The position numbers were made by a program, and so were the translations under genes. From a virus, in the IMG/VR virus record IMGVR_UViG_3300025849_000077, positions 1 through 41,132 of that record: a stretch of 41,132 nt of DNA. The stretch is one strand, 5' to 3'. This document shows, piece after piece, positions 33,990 to 40,932 of the stretch (its first letter is position 1; each line of letters begins with the position of its first letter). The notes beneath the pieces are model-generated. The model searched no databases and was not told the origin of the DNA. It worked only from the letters and a program-made list of their open reading frames with translations.

Positions 33990-36218
33990 TTATCTATTAA
34001 TTATTCTTGAATTAGAACCATCATTATTGTACTTTGATACCATAATATTTAAAGACTCCCTCTTTCTCTGAGGATTAGGTGCGTACATCTGCCTATTGCA
34101 AGCCATAATTGCTAAACCTGAGCTAATAGAAGCATCAAACTTAGTTCTATTATTTATATTAAATTTTGCCCAATCATTGAGCGTTGTGTTAAAGTACATA
34201 TCACCATAAGTGCCTTCTGATGTCATACCAACGTGATCATTTATATACATCTCTATAGCAGCTGCGTGAGCTTGCTTTATATCTTCACTAGAGTTAGGTA
34301 TACCGCCTACTTCCTTTTCAGCTACTGATAGCTTATTCCAGACCTTATCAGGTCTATTCATGCTAAAACCTCTGTAACCTCTTCTACGTAAGTAGTATAG
34401 CAACCTAGGTTTATTATTCTCCGCTAGTATTGGCATACCGTAAAATACCAAAGCCATTAAAACGTCTTCGAAAAATATCTCAGCAGTTTGTGGTCTAGCT
34501 AAATACTCTAAGAAAAAAGTATTAGCTGGAGCGTCTTCCATTGAGAACTTGGTTAAACCGTGTAAAGCTCCTTTAGATCCTTTATTATCCACAGTACCAG
34601 ATATATCATACGAGTCACAACCAAAAGCTCCCATATGTTCATTACCCGGGTACCTTATACCGTTTTTAATTACAACACTATTCTGAAGACTGACATTAGG
34701 TACCCAACTTACTTCGAACCTACCGTTTGGGTCTGGATTAAAAACAACCTCAGTGTCTTTGACACCGCCTTCCCACTGGAAGTTACCCCTGTTGGTTACT
34801 GATGAACTTCTATTTCCTTCGTTGTAATCTATCTGCTCATATATCTTTATTAGATTAAATAAGCTTTGTTTCGTTTCATCTCTGAAAGCATGTTCTTCAG
34901 TACGGGGAAATTGTCTATAAAATTCATTGAGCGCGTCCTGGTCATCTCTAAGACCTTCTGCTTCGTTCTCCCAGTTGTCCACTACTCCGTATTCTATAAT
35001 ATCCCCGTGAGGGTCTAATACTTCTTCGGTTGGAGTGTTGAAGACAGGTTGACCATACTCGTCAATAAAGCCTTCGTAGTTCCACTCCATTGGCACAAAT
35101 AGTGAATACAAGCCAGATTTAGTTTGACCGTTTTTATTTCTACTACCTACATCAGAGTTCTTATATAAGTCTTTAAAGTTTTGACCACCTTTATCTAAAG
35201 CATTAGAGGTGGAACCCATCATGCACTTACCAATAATCCTACTACCTAAACGTAAGCAAGTTTTAGTTACCCGCCAGTTATTCCTAATATTATCTGGTTT
35301 CTCCCACTTACCACTTTCATCATGAACTAGTAATGCTAATTTTTCACCATCATAACTGTTATCACCAGTGTTCTTCCAGTCAATGGTAGTATCGAGACCT
35401 TCCAAGTCATCCATCTCCTCTTTCTGCTTCATCTTCTTTCTGGTGAACTTCTTAGCCGGAACTCTGTAAGCTAGCTCTGACTTAGGTCTATCCATACCAT
35501 CTTGTATAGGCTTGAAAAAGAAGGGGTAATTAAAGCTAATGGGTACTACTTTATCAGTAAACATTTTCTTAGCATCCCCACCAGATTTAGATAATATCCC
35601 AAATCTACTATCACTTGCTAGAGTAGCTAAGTTAACGGTTTCAGCCGAACTCATAAACGAAAAACCAGATCTACGGTTCTTTAAATAGCACATACCATAA
35701 CATCTCTTATCTGCTTTGCAAGCTTCCCAGAATATGAAAAATAACCTATTGGCTTCGCGGAAGTCTGGAGCGCCTACATCTATCTTACTCCACTGCAGAT
35801 ACATATAATAGGAACCGGTTATATAAGTTGGTACACCTTTATTCATGAACCAAAAACCTTCATCCCTACGCTTAAACTCTTGATCTATGTACGGGTAATG
35901 AGTTTCTTTAAATTCCTCAGGATACTCTTGCCAATCGAAGACTGTTTGTATTTTTTTAAAGTCTGGATTTTCATCAAACCTTTTCCATTTTTGATCTTTA
36001 ATTTTACCAGCACTATAAATAGATTTAGGTGTTAGAGGTAGAGCTATTTTCAAGCCCTGAATCTCCAACACCTCACCAATTTGTCCAGTTCTAGATATTA
36101 CTACAACATCATTCTCTTTATTATAACCATACTCCCAAGACTTAGATTTATTAAGTCTATTTAAAGTATTAACCTTTATAGGTTCGACTGTTTTAACTAA
36201 GCTTTGCTTGTACATCAT
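33990..36218 (-). CDS. terL: Terminase large subunit (packaging ATPase-nuclease)
   Basis: A 742-aa packaging motor. The ATPase shows a deviant Walker A (KNRRSGFSF, ~180-188), Walker B LALLVHDE with D300 and E301, the coupling motif MGSTSN at 334-339, and the QFPRTEEHAF signature at ~436-445. The nuclease domain starts at ~528 with a RNase H-like first acidic strand (FGCDSYDISGTVDN, D535/D538) and carries ARPQTAEIFFEDV further on. At 742 aa it is longer than T4-type enzymes (~610) but usual for crAss-like and related marine phages. The start overlaps the 90-aa gene by 4 nt (ATGA), and a second in-frame ATG follows at once (MMYK), so either could be used. Confidence 0.88.
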   Translation of the reverse strand: MMYKQSLVKTVEPIKVNTLNRLNKSKSWEYGYNKENDVVVISRTGQIGEVLEIQGLKIALPLTPKSIYSAGKIKDQKWKRFDENPDFKKIQTVFDWQEYPEEFKETHYPYIDQEFKRRDEGFWFMNKGVPTYITGSYYMYLQWSKIDVGAPDFREANRLFFIFWEACKADKRCYGMCYLKNRRSGFSFMSSAETVNLATLASDSRFGILSKSGGDAKKMFTDKVVPISFNYPFFFKPIQDGMDRPKSELAYRVPAKKFTRKKMKQKEEMDDLEGLDTTIDWKNTGDNSYDGEKLALLVHDESGKWEKPDNIRNNWRVTKTCLRLGSRIIGKCMMGSTSNALDKGGQNFKDLYKNSDVGSRNKNGQTKSGLYSLFVPMEWNYEGFIDEYGQPVFNTPTEEVLDPHGDIIEYGVVDNWENEAEGLRDDQDALNEFYRQFPRTEEHAFRDETKQSLFNLIKIYEQIDYNEGNRSSSVTNRGNFQWEGGVKDTEVVFNPDPNGRFEVSWVPNVSLQNSVVIKNGIRYPGNEHMGAFGCDSYDISGTVDNKGSKGALHGLTKFSMEDAPANTFFLEYLARPQTAEIFFEDVLMALVFYGMPILAENNKPRLLYYLRRRGYRGFSMNRPDKVWNKLSVAEKEVGGIPNSSEDIKQAHAAAIEMYINDHVGMTSEGTYGDMYFNTTLNDWAKFNINNRTKFDASISSGLAIMACNRQMYAPNPQRKRESLNIMVSKYNNDGSNSRIINR

Positions 36219-36487
36219 TTAGACCTCCCTTCAGCGAAACCCTTAAAGCTAGATTTAGCCTCTGAAGTTTCTTTGCCAGTTAGTAGATCTTCTTCTTCTT
36301 GTATTCTGTTTAGTATTTCGAAAGCATCGAATATAGCTAACTTTTTAGTAGCAGCGGCGTTCTTCAATCTGTCAGCAGAAATATCGTCGTCTGAATCCAC
36401 AATAGCTTCTTTAGCAACCTTGATTAATTCCTCAACAGCTTTATGCCCAGCTTGGATTATATTCTTCTTCGTCTCCTTTATATTCAT
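36215..36487 (-). CDS. Small helical protein, candidate terminase small subunit
   Basis: A 90-aa, nearly all-helical protein (NIIQAGHKAVEELIKVAKEA; AATKKLAIFDAFEILNRIQ). It lies directly upstream of and coupled to the large terminase (4-nt ATGA overlap). Size, charge and place fit a small terminase subunit, but I see no clear helix-turn-helix. The only ATG that gives a sensible length overlaps the upstream gene by 47 nt; no later in-frame ATG exists. The terS name is therefore only a suggestion. Confidence 0.65.
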   Translation of the reverse strand: MNIKETKKNIIQAGHKAVEELIKVAKEAIVDSDDDISADRLKNAAATKKLAIFDAFEILNRIQEEEDLLTGKETSEAKSSFKGFAEGRSK

Positions 36488-37022
36488 ATTCGATATTAAT
36501 ATATTTATTCATAACTCTATAAAGCCTATGACCTTCAATTAAAAACTCAAACTCATCACCAGGTGAGAACCCAACTAACTGAGTTGGTAAGAAGGTGCCA
36601 TCCGAGTACTTAACTACTCCAACTAATGGTCTTTCTATATCTGAAGATAGATTATCTACGCTCTTTACTGGTTTGACAAAAGTATAACCAGGTAAACAAT
36701 TCCAACAACCATTCCTCTTGTACATATATATTTGGTCGGGTGATACTAAATACTCATCCTCACTCAAGAAACCTCTACCGTTCTTTTCAACGGCTTTCAT
36801 ATTATGCCACCTTCTAAAAACGTTGTGATGAATAACAATAATATCACCAACCGCTAGATTGTTAGGGTTATGCATCGGTATAGAGGTAACTAGAGCTTCG
36901 TTATTTATGTATTGGTGATTGAAAACTTCGGTATTTAATATCAATTGTTTTTCACCTATCTTTTTAGAATTGTTATATCTACTACCTAAAGGTTGGACTA
37001 TGCAATCTAAAACAGGTCTCAT
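36441..37022 (-). CDS. Putative tandem GroES-like (double Cpn10 fold) protein
   Basis: A 193-aa protein. Two parts each follow the Cpn10 order of strands. Lobe 1 (~25-103) has ALVTSIP, then LAVGDIIVIHHNVF, then EYLVSPDQIYMY. Lobe 2 (~112-180) has YTFVKPVK, then PLVGVVKYSDG, then FSPGDEFEFLIEG, then HRLYRVMNKYINI. The GD turn before a long strand and the closing (Y)xxxxxxxI strand are typical of GroES. No GGI(V/L)L mobile loop is visible, so normal GroEL docking is uncertain. Its end (EEEYNPSW) is read inside a 47-nt overlap with the TerS-like gene, and its ATG overlaps the upstream stop (TAATG). The role is inferred: capsid assembly or a co-chaperonin variant. Confidence 0.6.
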   Translation of the reverse strand: MRPVLDCIVQPLGSRYNNSKKIGEKQLILNTEVFNHQYINNEALVTSIPMHNPNNLAVGDIIVIHHNVFRRWHNMKAVEKNGRGFLSEDEYLVSPDQIYMYKRNGCWNCLPGYTFVKPVKSVDNLSSDIERPLVGVVKYSDGTFLPTQLVGFSPGDEFEFLIEGHRLYRVMNKYINIEYEYKGDEEEYNPSWA

Positions 37023-37246
37023 TAATACTCTAAATTATATTCTACAGATATAGCCATGTTCTTGTTGAAATCCTTCCACGGTATAGTGACGTCACCTTTA
37101 GATATGTATATAGAGTACTTATCTTCTTCTTCTAGAATGTCACATATGGTATGACCACCATAAACGTTCTGCCCTACAGCATAGTGCATTGAATCGCTTT
37201 TATAGTCCTTACCTATAGTTATTTTTCTTATAACACTACTATTCAT
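37022..37246 (-). CDS. Conserved 74-aa unknown protein
   Basis: A small beta-rich protein (VIRKITIGKDYKSDSMHYAVG, DVTIPWKDFNKNMAISVEY). The pattern is familiar from marine phage contigs in the same neighbourhood, but I know of no function. It overlaps the 89-aa gene by 8 nt at its start and the 193-aa gene by 1 nt at its stop (TAATG), so it is translated as part of a coupled series leading to the terminase. Confidence 0.65.
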   Translation of the reverse strand: MNSSVIRKITIGKDYKSDSMHYAVGQNVYGGHTICDILEEEDKYSIYISKGDVTIPWKDFNKNMAISVEYNLEY

Positions 37247-37508
37247 CGTTAGAAGTATTTAATTCACCAGTCTGTAAGTTCACATCAAAAGTACCATACT
37301 CTTCAACTAACATATCTTGTAACGCTTTCACACCGTCTTGAACTGAAGATAATTTATGTAAGTATGAATGTTTTTGAGCTTCTATTTTACCTATTTCAAA
37401 TTGAATACTATTTAAAGTATTAACTGCTTGTTTAAGCTGATTCAAATGTTCTTCTGAAACCTTATCTACTTTAGGTTTTAAATCTACTACTTTACTTTTC
37501 TTTGCCAT
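37239..37508 (-). CDS. Small coiled-coil protein, prefoldin-like in build
   Basis: An 89-aa protein. After a basic start (MAKKSKVVDLKPK), residues ~18-70 form a helical hairpin-type coiled coil (EEHLNQLKQAVNTLNSIQFE; HKLSSVQDGVKALQDMLVEE). It ends with a short strand pair (GTFDVNLQTGEL). Two helices joined by a short break resemble prefoldin-type holdases in build only. Given the GroEL/GroES genes just upstream, a helper role in folding or assembly is an attractive but untested idea. Confidence 0.65.
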   Translation of the reverse strand: MAKKSKVVDLKPKVDKVSEEHLNQLKQAVNTLNSIQFEIGKIEAQKHSYLHKLSSVQDGVKALQDMLVEEYGTFDVNLQTGELNTSNDE

Positions 37509-37518
37509 TTTATTTTAT

Positions 37519-37929
37519 TTAATTGTTATTTTTCTTTGTTGATCCACCGAAGAAGAAGTCTACGATGGTATTTACTTTTGCACTCATAGCGCCAAACACG
37601 GTACTAATGAAACCTATTTCATAGTCACTAAGCTCTAATGTATTAAGAACGAAGTACTTGAACATAGTATAAGTTAAACCGAAGTAAGCTACAGTGAATA
37701 AAGTAGCTAATATCTTCTGAATAATAGCGTCGTCCTTATACAAATCTCTAGCATCCTTTCTGTCCTCGACTTCTTTGTTGAACGCTTCACGCTCAGCTTC
37801 GAGTAGAATTTGCTTAAGCTTAAACTTAGCTTCGTCACGTTCTTTATCTGTAGTAATAACCTTGTCGAGGATCTCATCCGCATTGTCTACTATTTTTCCA
37901 AATAAACCTCCTAATAAATTTCCAATCAT
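37519..37929 (-). CDS. Two-TM holin-like membrane protein
   Basis: A 136-aa protein. It has a short amphipathic start (GNLLGGLFGKIVD), a charged helical region ~25-66, and two membrane segments at ~70-94 (QKILATLFTVAYFGL) and ~103-127 (GFISTVFGAMSAKVNTIVDF), followed by FFFGGSTKKNNN with a basic tail. A helix, then two hydrophobic spans, then a basic tail is common in small phage holins (similar in build to the GTA-type 3-TM holin family). It is the second candidate lysis/membrane gene in the window. No endolysin is visible. Confidence 0.65.
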   Translation of the reverse strand: MIGNLLGGLFGKIVDNADEILDKVITTDKERDEAKFKLKQILLEAEREAFNKEVEDRKDARDLYKDDAIIQKILATLFTVAYFGLTYTMFKYFVLNTLELSDYEIGFISTVFGAMSAKVNTIVDFFFGGSTKKNNN

Positions 37930-37932
37930 ATC

Positions 37933-38367
37933 TTATCTTTCTGAATCTTTAATCATGTCATCAATAGACTTATTCATGACTTTATCTGTGTAACTTTTGT
38001 TTTTATAAAATACATTACTAGACTTCATAGGTATATCTTCTTCACCTAGTAGTATTTTGTATATTTTATTTATAAGTAGATTACATTTAAACGATGTTTT
38101 GAATATAGAGTATTTTATCGTAGTTCTATTTCTATGCCTCCATACATCTATCCAACCTTCTTTACGTAATCTATCCCACCTAGTCTTATCCCAAGAGTAT
38201 ATATAAGTACCATTTATAAATTCATCTCTAGTAAATCTTTCCAAGCAGTTTAAATATATTAGTAATTCTAACTCAGCGTCGGTTATACCGTTCTGCTTGC
38301 AAGCCCATTTCCTAACTAACCTATAATACTTAAATAGCTGAGCATCTTTAATGTCTTCTACTCTCAC
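37933..38367 (-). CDS. Winged-helix-like DNA-binding protein
   Basis: A 144-aa basic protein. The helical front (ELLIYLNCLERFTRDEF) and a basic helix (DKTRWDRLRKEGWIDVW) before a strand pair (RNRTTIKYSIF) match a MarR-type winged-helix layout. A conserved tail (LLGEEDIPMKSSNVFYKN) follows. It overlaps the GroES stop by 4 nt (ATGA). In marine phages of this type a similar gene occurs next to the packaging genes. It may regulate late transcription or act in DNA recognition at packaging; neither is shown. Confidence 0.6.
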   Translation of the reverse strand: MRVEDIKDAQLFKYYRLVRKWACKQNGITDAELELLIYLNCLERFTRDEFINGTYIYSWDKTRWDRLRKEGWIDVWRHRNRTTIKYSIFKTSFKCNLLINKIYKILLGEEDIPMKSSNVFYKNKSYTDKVMNKSIDDMIKDSER

Positions 38368-38618
38368 TCTACTAATACTATGTCTCTAAGTTTTATAACT
38401 CTATAAATAGATTCTTCGTATGTAACGTCGTGACCAGCGTGCTTATCGTACATTACCATACTACCTTCTTTAATTATGTCCGCTAAGTTTCCTACTGATA
38501 TTACTTTAGCTTTCTTATACCTGTTGTCAGAGTCCGTAGTGTCAGTGAGTAGTAACCCACCGACTTTTTTAGGACCTTCTTTTATCTGATCAACTACTAC
38601 ATAATCATTAATTGCTTT
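38364..38618 (-). CDS. groES: GroES-type co-chaperonin
   Basis: An 84-aa protein from the chosen start MKAINDYVVVDQ, which lines up with the usual Cpn10 start; an ATG 15 nt upstream (MLELM) would add five residues. The mobile loop includes the GroEL-binding motif GGLLL (canonical GGIVL). A GxVxxVG-like strand follows (AKVISVGN), then GSMVMYDKHAGHD and YRVIKLRDIVLV, matching GroES strand order. It caps the GroEL ring in ATP-dependent folding. The gene overlaps the end of groEL, so the two are translated together. Length is slightly below host GroES (~95 aa). The gene order EL then ES is reversed from the usual bacterial ES-EL operon. Confidence 0.88.
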   Translation of the reverse strand, partial: KAINDYVVVDQIKEGPKKVGGLLLTDTTDSDNRYKKAKVISVGNLADIIKEGSMVMYDKHAGHDVTYEESIYRVIKLRDIVLVE

Positions 38619-40173
38619 CATTAGCTCTAACATTTGAGATTACACAATCAGCTGACATAACGGTAAGTGCTACACTCACGGCATTTTTCAATGCTGTTTT
38701 AGTAACTAGTACAGGATCTATAATTCCTGCATTAATCATATCAACTTGATCCCCTGTTACTACATCTAAACCAATTCCTAACTCCTCTGGGTCAGCTTTA
38801 AGTTCAAACCCTGCGTTATCTAATATAGTTTCAAAAGGAGACCTTAGAGCTGATAGAAGAACTTGTCCACCTTGGGTGGAAAAAATTTTTTGAGAAGCAT
38901 TGAGTAGTGCCACACCACCACCAGCTACTATACCTTCTTGCAGAGCTGCTTTAGTAGCGTAGATAGCATCTTCAACTCTATCCTTCTTCTCTCTCAACTC
39001 TACCTTAGAGTTTGCTCCAACTTTAACTATACCAACGCTACCAGATAGAGTAGCTAACCTTTGCTCGAGTTTCTTTTTAATAAACCCGTTTTGCTCTTCT
39101 ACGATCTTAGTGTTAAGCTCATCAATACGATCTTCTAGCTCTTGAGTCATGCCTTCTAGAGTGATAACCGTATTCTTATCGTTTGTAACCGAAAACTCAG
39201 CCTCACCTAGACTATCAGGTGTGATTAAATCTAAATCATCACCTAATTCTTCGTTAATGACAGTAGAACCAGTTAGTATAGACAAATCCTCTATAGCGTC
39301 TTTACGCGTAGGCCCAAAACCAGGTGGGTCGACGATATTAACTTTTATATTACCTTTAACCTTATTCATTAACAGTGCCGATTTTACTTGCTGTGACACT
39401 GGTGCTACGATAAGTAAAGCTCGGTTAGCCTTAATAACATGTTCTAATACTCCTTGAATTTTTCTAATGTTAGGTATTTCAGATATAACTGTAAGTACGT
39501 ATGGATTATCCAACTCAGCAGTGTGCTTATCAGTGTTAGTGATAAAATGTGGTGATGTGATACCAGAGTCAAACTGAGCACCATCAACAACCTCAACGTA
39601 AGTATCTTCAGATTCACTCTCCTCCATCAATACCACTCCGTGTTTGCCAACAGTTTCGTAAGCTTCGGCTATAATACCACCTAACTCTTGATCGTTGTTG
39701 CAAGAAATGGAGGCTACAGCCTTAAGCATATCTCCTTTAACTTCAACAGCTGAGTCAGTTAGAGTACTTAGAACTTCTTCTAGACATGTGTTAACTTCAT
39801 CTTTAATTTGTCTGATTGATAACCCTGCAGCGACGGCAGAGTCAATAGATTCTATAAGAGCTTCAGCTAGTACTGTAGCGGTAGTAGTACCGTCACCAGC
39901 CTCTCTTACTGTATTGCGAGCCGCTTCCTTAATTAGTGTAGCACCCATGTTTTCAACCGGATCGTATAAGACTACGCTTTCCGCAACGGTTACTCCGTCT
40001 TTTGTGATCACCGGTTTACCGCGTCCATCTTCATAAACGACACATTTTCCTGATGCTCCTAACGTGGACTTAACGGCTTTCGCAAGTTTTTGTACCCCAG
40101 CGATTACTTTTGATTTTGCTTCATCGCCGAAGTCTAAGTTCTTAACCAATTCACTTGGTAAGTTGTATTCCAT
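38608..40173 (-). CDS. groEL: GroEL chaperonin (Cpn60)
   Basis: A 521-aa cytoplasmic ATP-driven folding ring subunit. The ATP site is intact: D59 (ITKDGVTVA), GDGTTTAT at 93-100 with D94, and D402 (RVEDAIYATKAAL) next to the GIVAGGGVALL motif. These correspond to D52, D87 and D398 of E. coli GroEL. The apical domain is present (VLEHVIKANRALLIVAP; DPPGFGPTRKDA). The protein is about 27 residues shorter than E. coli GroEL and ends VISNVRANESN, without the Gly-Gly-Met tail. The phage copy probably folds virion proteins and is not a degraded host gene. The leader is A/T-rich with no Shine-Dalgarno sequence. Confidence 0.93.
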   Translation of the reverse strand: MEYNLPSELVKNLDFGDEAKSKVIAGVQKLAKAVKSTLGASGKCVVYEDGRGKPVITKDGVTVAESVVLYDPVENMGATLIKEAARNTVREAGDGTTTATVLAEALIESIDSAVAAGLSIRQIKDEVNTCLEEVLSTLTDSAVEVKGDMLKAVASISCNNDQELGGIIAEAYETVGKHGVVLMEESESEDTYVEVVDGAQFDSGITSPHFITNTDKHTAELDNPYVLTVISEIPNIRKIQGVLEHVIKANRALLIVAPVSQQVKSALLMNKVKGNIKVNIVDPPGFGPTRKDAIEDLSILTGSTVINEELGDDLDLITPDSLGEAEFSVTNDKNTVITLEGMTQELEDRIDELNTKIVEEQNGFIKKKLEQRLATLSGSVGIVKVGANSKVELREKKDRVEDAIYATKAALQEGIVAGGGVALLNASQKIFSTQGGQVLLSALRSPFETILDNAGFELKADPEELGIGLDVVTGDQVDMINAGIIDPVLVTKTALKNAVSVALTVMSADCVISNVRANESN

Positions 40174-40213
40174 AATGTGGTATTTTATTAAATTAAATTA
40201 TATTTATCGATGC

Positions 40214-40510
40214 TTATTTAAATGTTTTAACTACTTTCGGTCCACCAAGGAATTCCAGTTTTTTGTTATAGTGTTCGACACTGCCATCGATAGCAGCTTC
40301 AGCCCCATTGAGGGTTTCCCTCCTTGTAATATCAACCCAGACTTTTTCATCTGTTGGTGAGTTAACTTCTGTTTGGTAGTACCCATTTGGTAGCTGTGTT
40401 ATTCTCCAGTTACTTTTATCAGCTAAGTGCCTCCACTCAGCGATTTTATCTTCAGTAATCTTTGGTTGTCCAGTGTTTATGGTACTGGTTTTGTAGTAAT
40501 AATAGGTCAT
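40214..40510 (-). CDS. 98-aa hypothetical protein upstream of GroEL
   Basis: It begins MTYYYYKTSTIN, with a Trp-rich middle (EWRHLADKSNWRITQLPNGY) that looks like an alpha/beta unit, then a helical segment (RRETLNGAEAAIDGSVEHY). There is no membrane segment or known motif. It lies 40 nt before the groEL start, in the same direction. I recall similar short proteins beside phage chaperonin genes but no established role. Confidence 0.65.
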   Translation of the reverse strand: MTYYYYKTSTINTGQPKITEDKIAEWRHLADKSNWRITQLPNGYYQTEVNSPTDEKVWVDITRRETLNGAEAAIDGSVEHYNKKLEFLGGPKVVKTFK

Positions 40511-40537
40511 TTTAATTTGGTTTTGGTTAATTGTTAA

Positions 40538-40579
40538 TTAATACTTTTTCTTTTTCTTTGGTTTGCATTTCTTTGCCAT
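40538..40579 (-). CDS. Very short Lys-rich ORF (13 aa)
   Basis: Reads MAKKCKPKKKKKY and stops. It starts ATG after an A/T-rich leader and lies in a row with three other Lys-rich ORFs of the same strand and style. Alone it would be ignored; its composition and spacing suggest a real short gene or the remnant of one. Confidence 0.3.
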   Translation of the reverse strand: MAKKCKPKKKKKY

Positions 40580-40599
40580 AACTATATATTTACTTATTA

Positions 40600-40719
40600 T
40601 TATTTCTTTTTAACTCTTTTTTTAGGCACACAGTTAGGTACTGTTCTAGAACCCTTCTTTTTAGTACCAACCATTTTGTATCCTTTCCAGCAAGGTGTTT
40701 TCTTTTTCTTTGTAGGCAT
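40600..40719 (-). CDS. Small Lys-rich protein with CWKGY and NCVP motifs (39 aa)
   Basis: It starts MPTKKKKTPCWKGYKMVG and ends with NCVPKKRVKKK, giving a basic peptide with two cysteines. The CWxGY ... GT(K)xK ... NCVP pattern is one I have seen in small marine and cyanophage proteins. The role is unknown; a small DNA- or virion-binding peptide is possible. It stops 20 nt before the next Lys-rich ORF. Confidence 0.6.
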   Translation of the reverse strand: MPTKKKKTPCWKGYKMVGTKKKGSRTVPNCVPKKRVKKK

Positions 40720-40721
40720 AA

Positions 40722-40895
40722 CTACTTTATTTTGTACTTACCAAACAATCTATTTAACGCTCCTGGATGATCCTCTCTAAATGTTTGACGTGCAGCTTTG
40801 TTATGAGCTCTACGTTCTTTGCGTTCTAACCTCTTGTTGCTTTTACAGTCACAATCGTTGCAACCACAATCTTTTTTCTTTCTTCCAAACGGCAT
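40722..40895 (-). CDS. Small basic protein with a Cys cluster (57 aa)
   Basis: It starts MPFGRKKKDCGCNDCDCKS: four cysteines in an eight-residue run (C10, C12, C15, C17) that could bind a metal ion. A strongly basic helix (NKRLERKERRAHNKAARQ) and a short tail (ALNRLFGKYKIK) follow. This is the layout of a small nucleic-acid-binding protein. It stops 2 nt before the start of the 39-aa ORF. I know no named family. Confidence 0.6.
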   Translation of the reverse strand: MPFGRKKKDCGCNDCDCKSNKRLERKERRAHNKAARQTFREDHPGALNRLFGKYKIK

Positions 40896-40932
40896 AACTA
40901 TCTTTTTACCTTGGTTATTTTATTTGCGCTAC

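Noticed and set aside
37239-37508. True prefoldin subunit
   Set aside because: The coiled-coil hairpin is similar only in build; there is no recognisable prefoldin beta-core sequence, so it is described only as prefoldin-like in shape.
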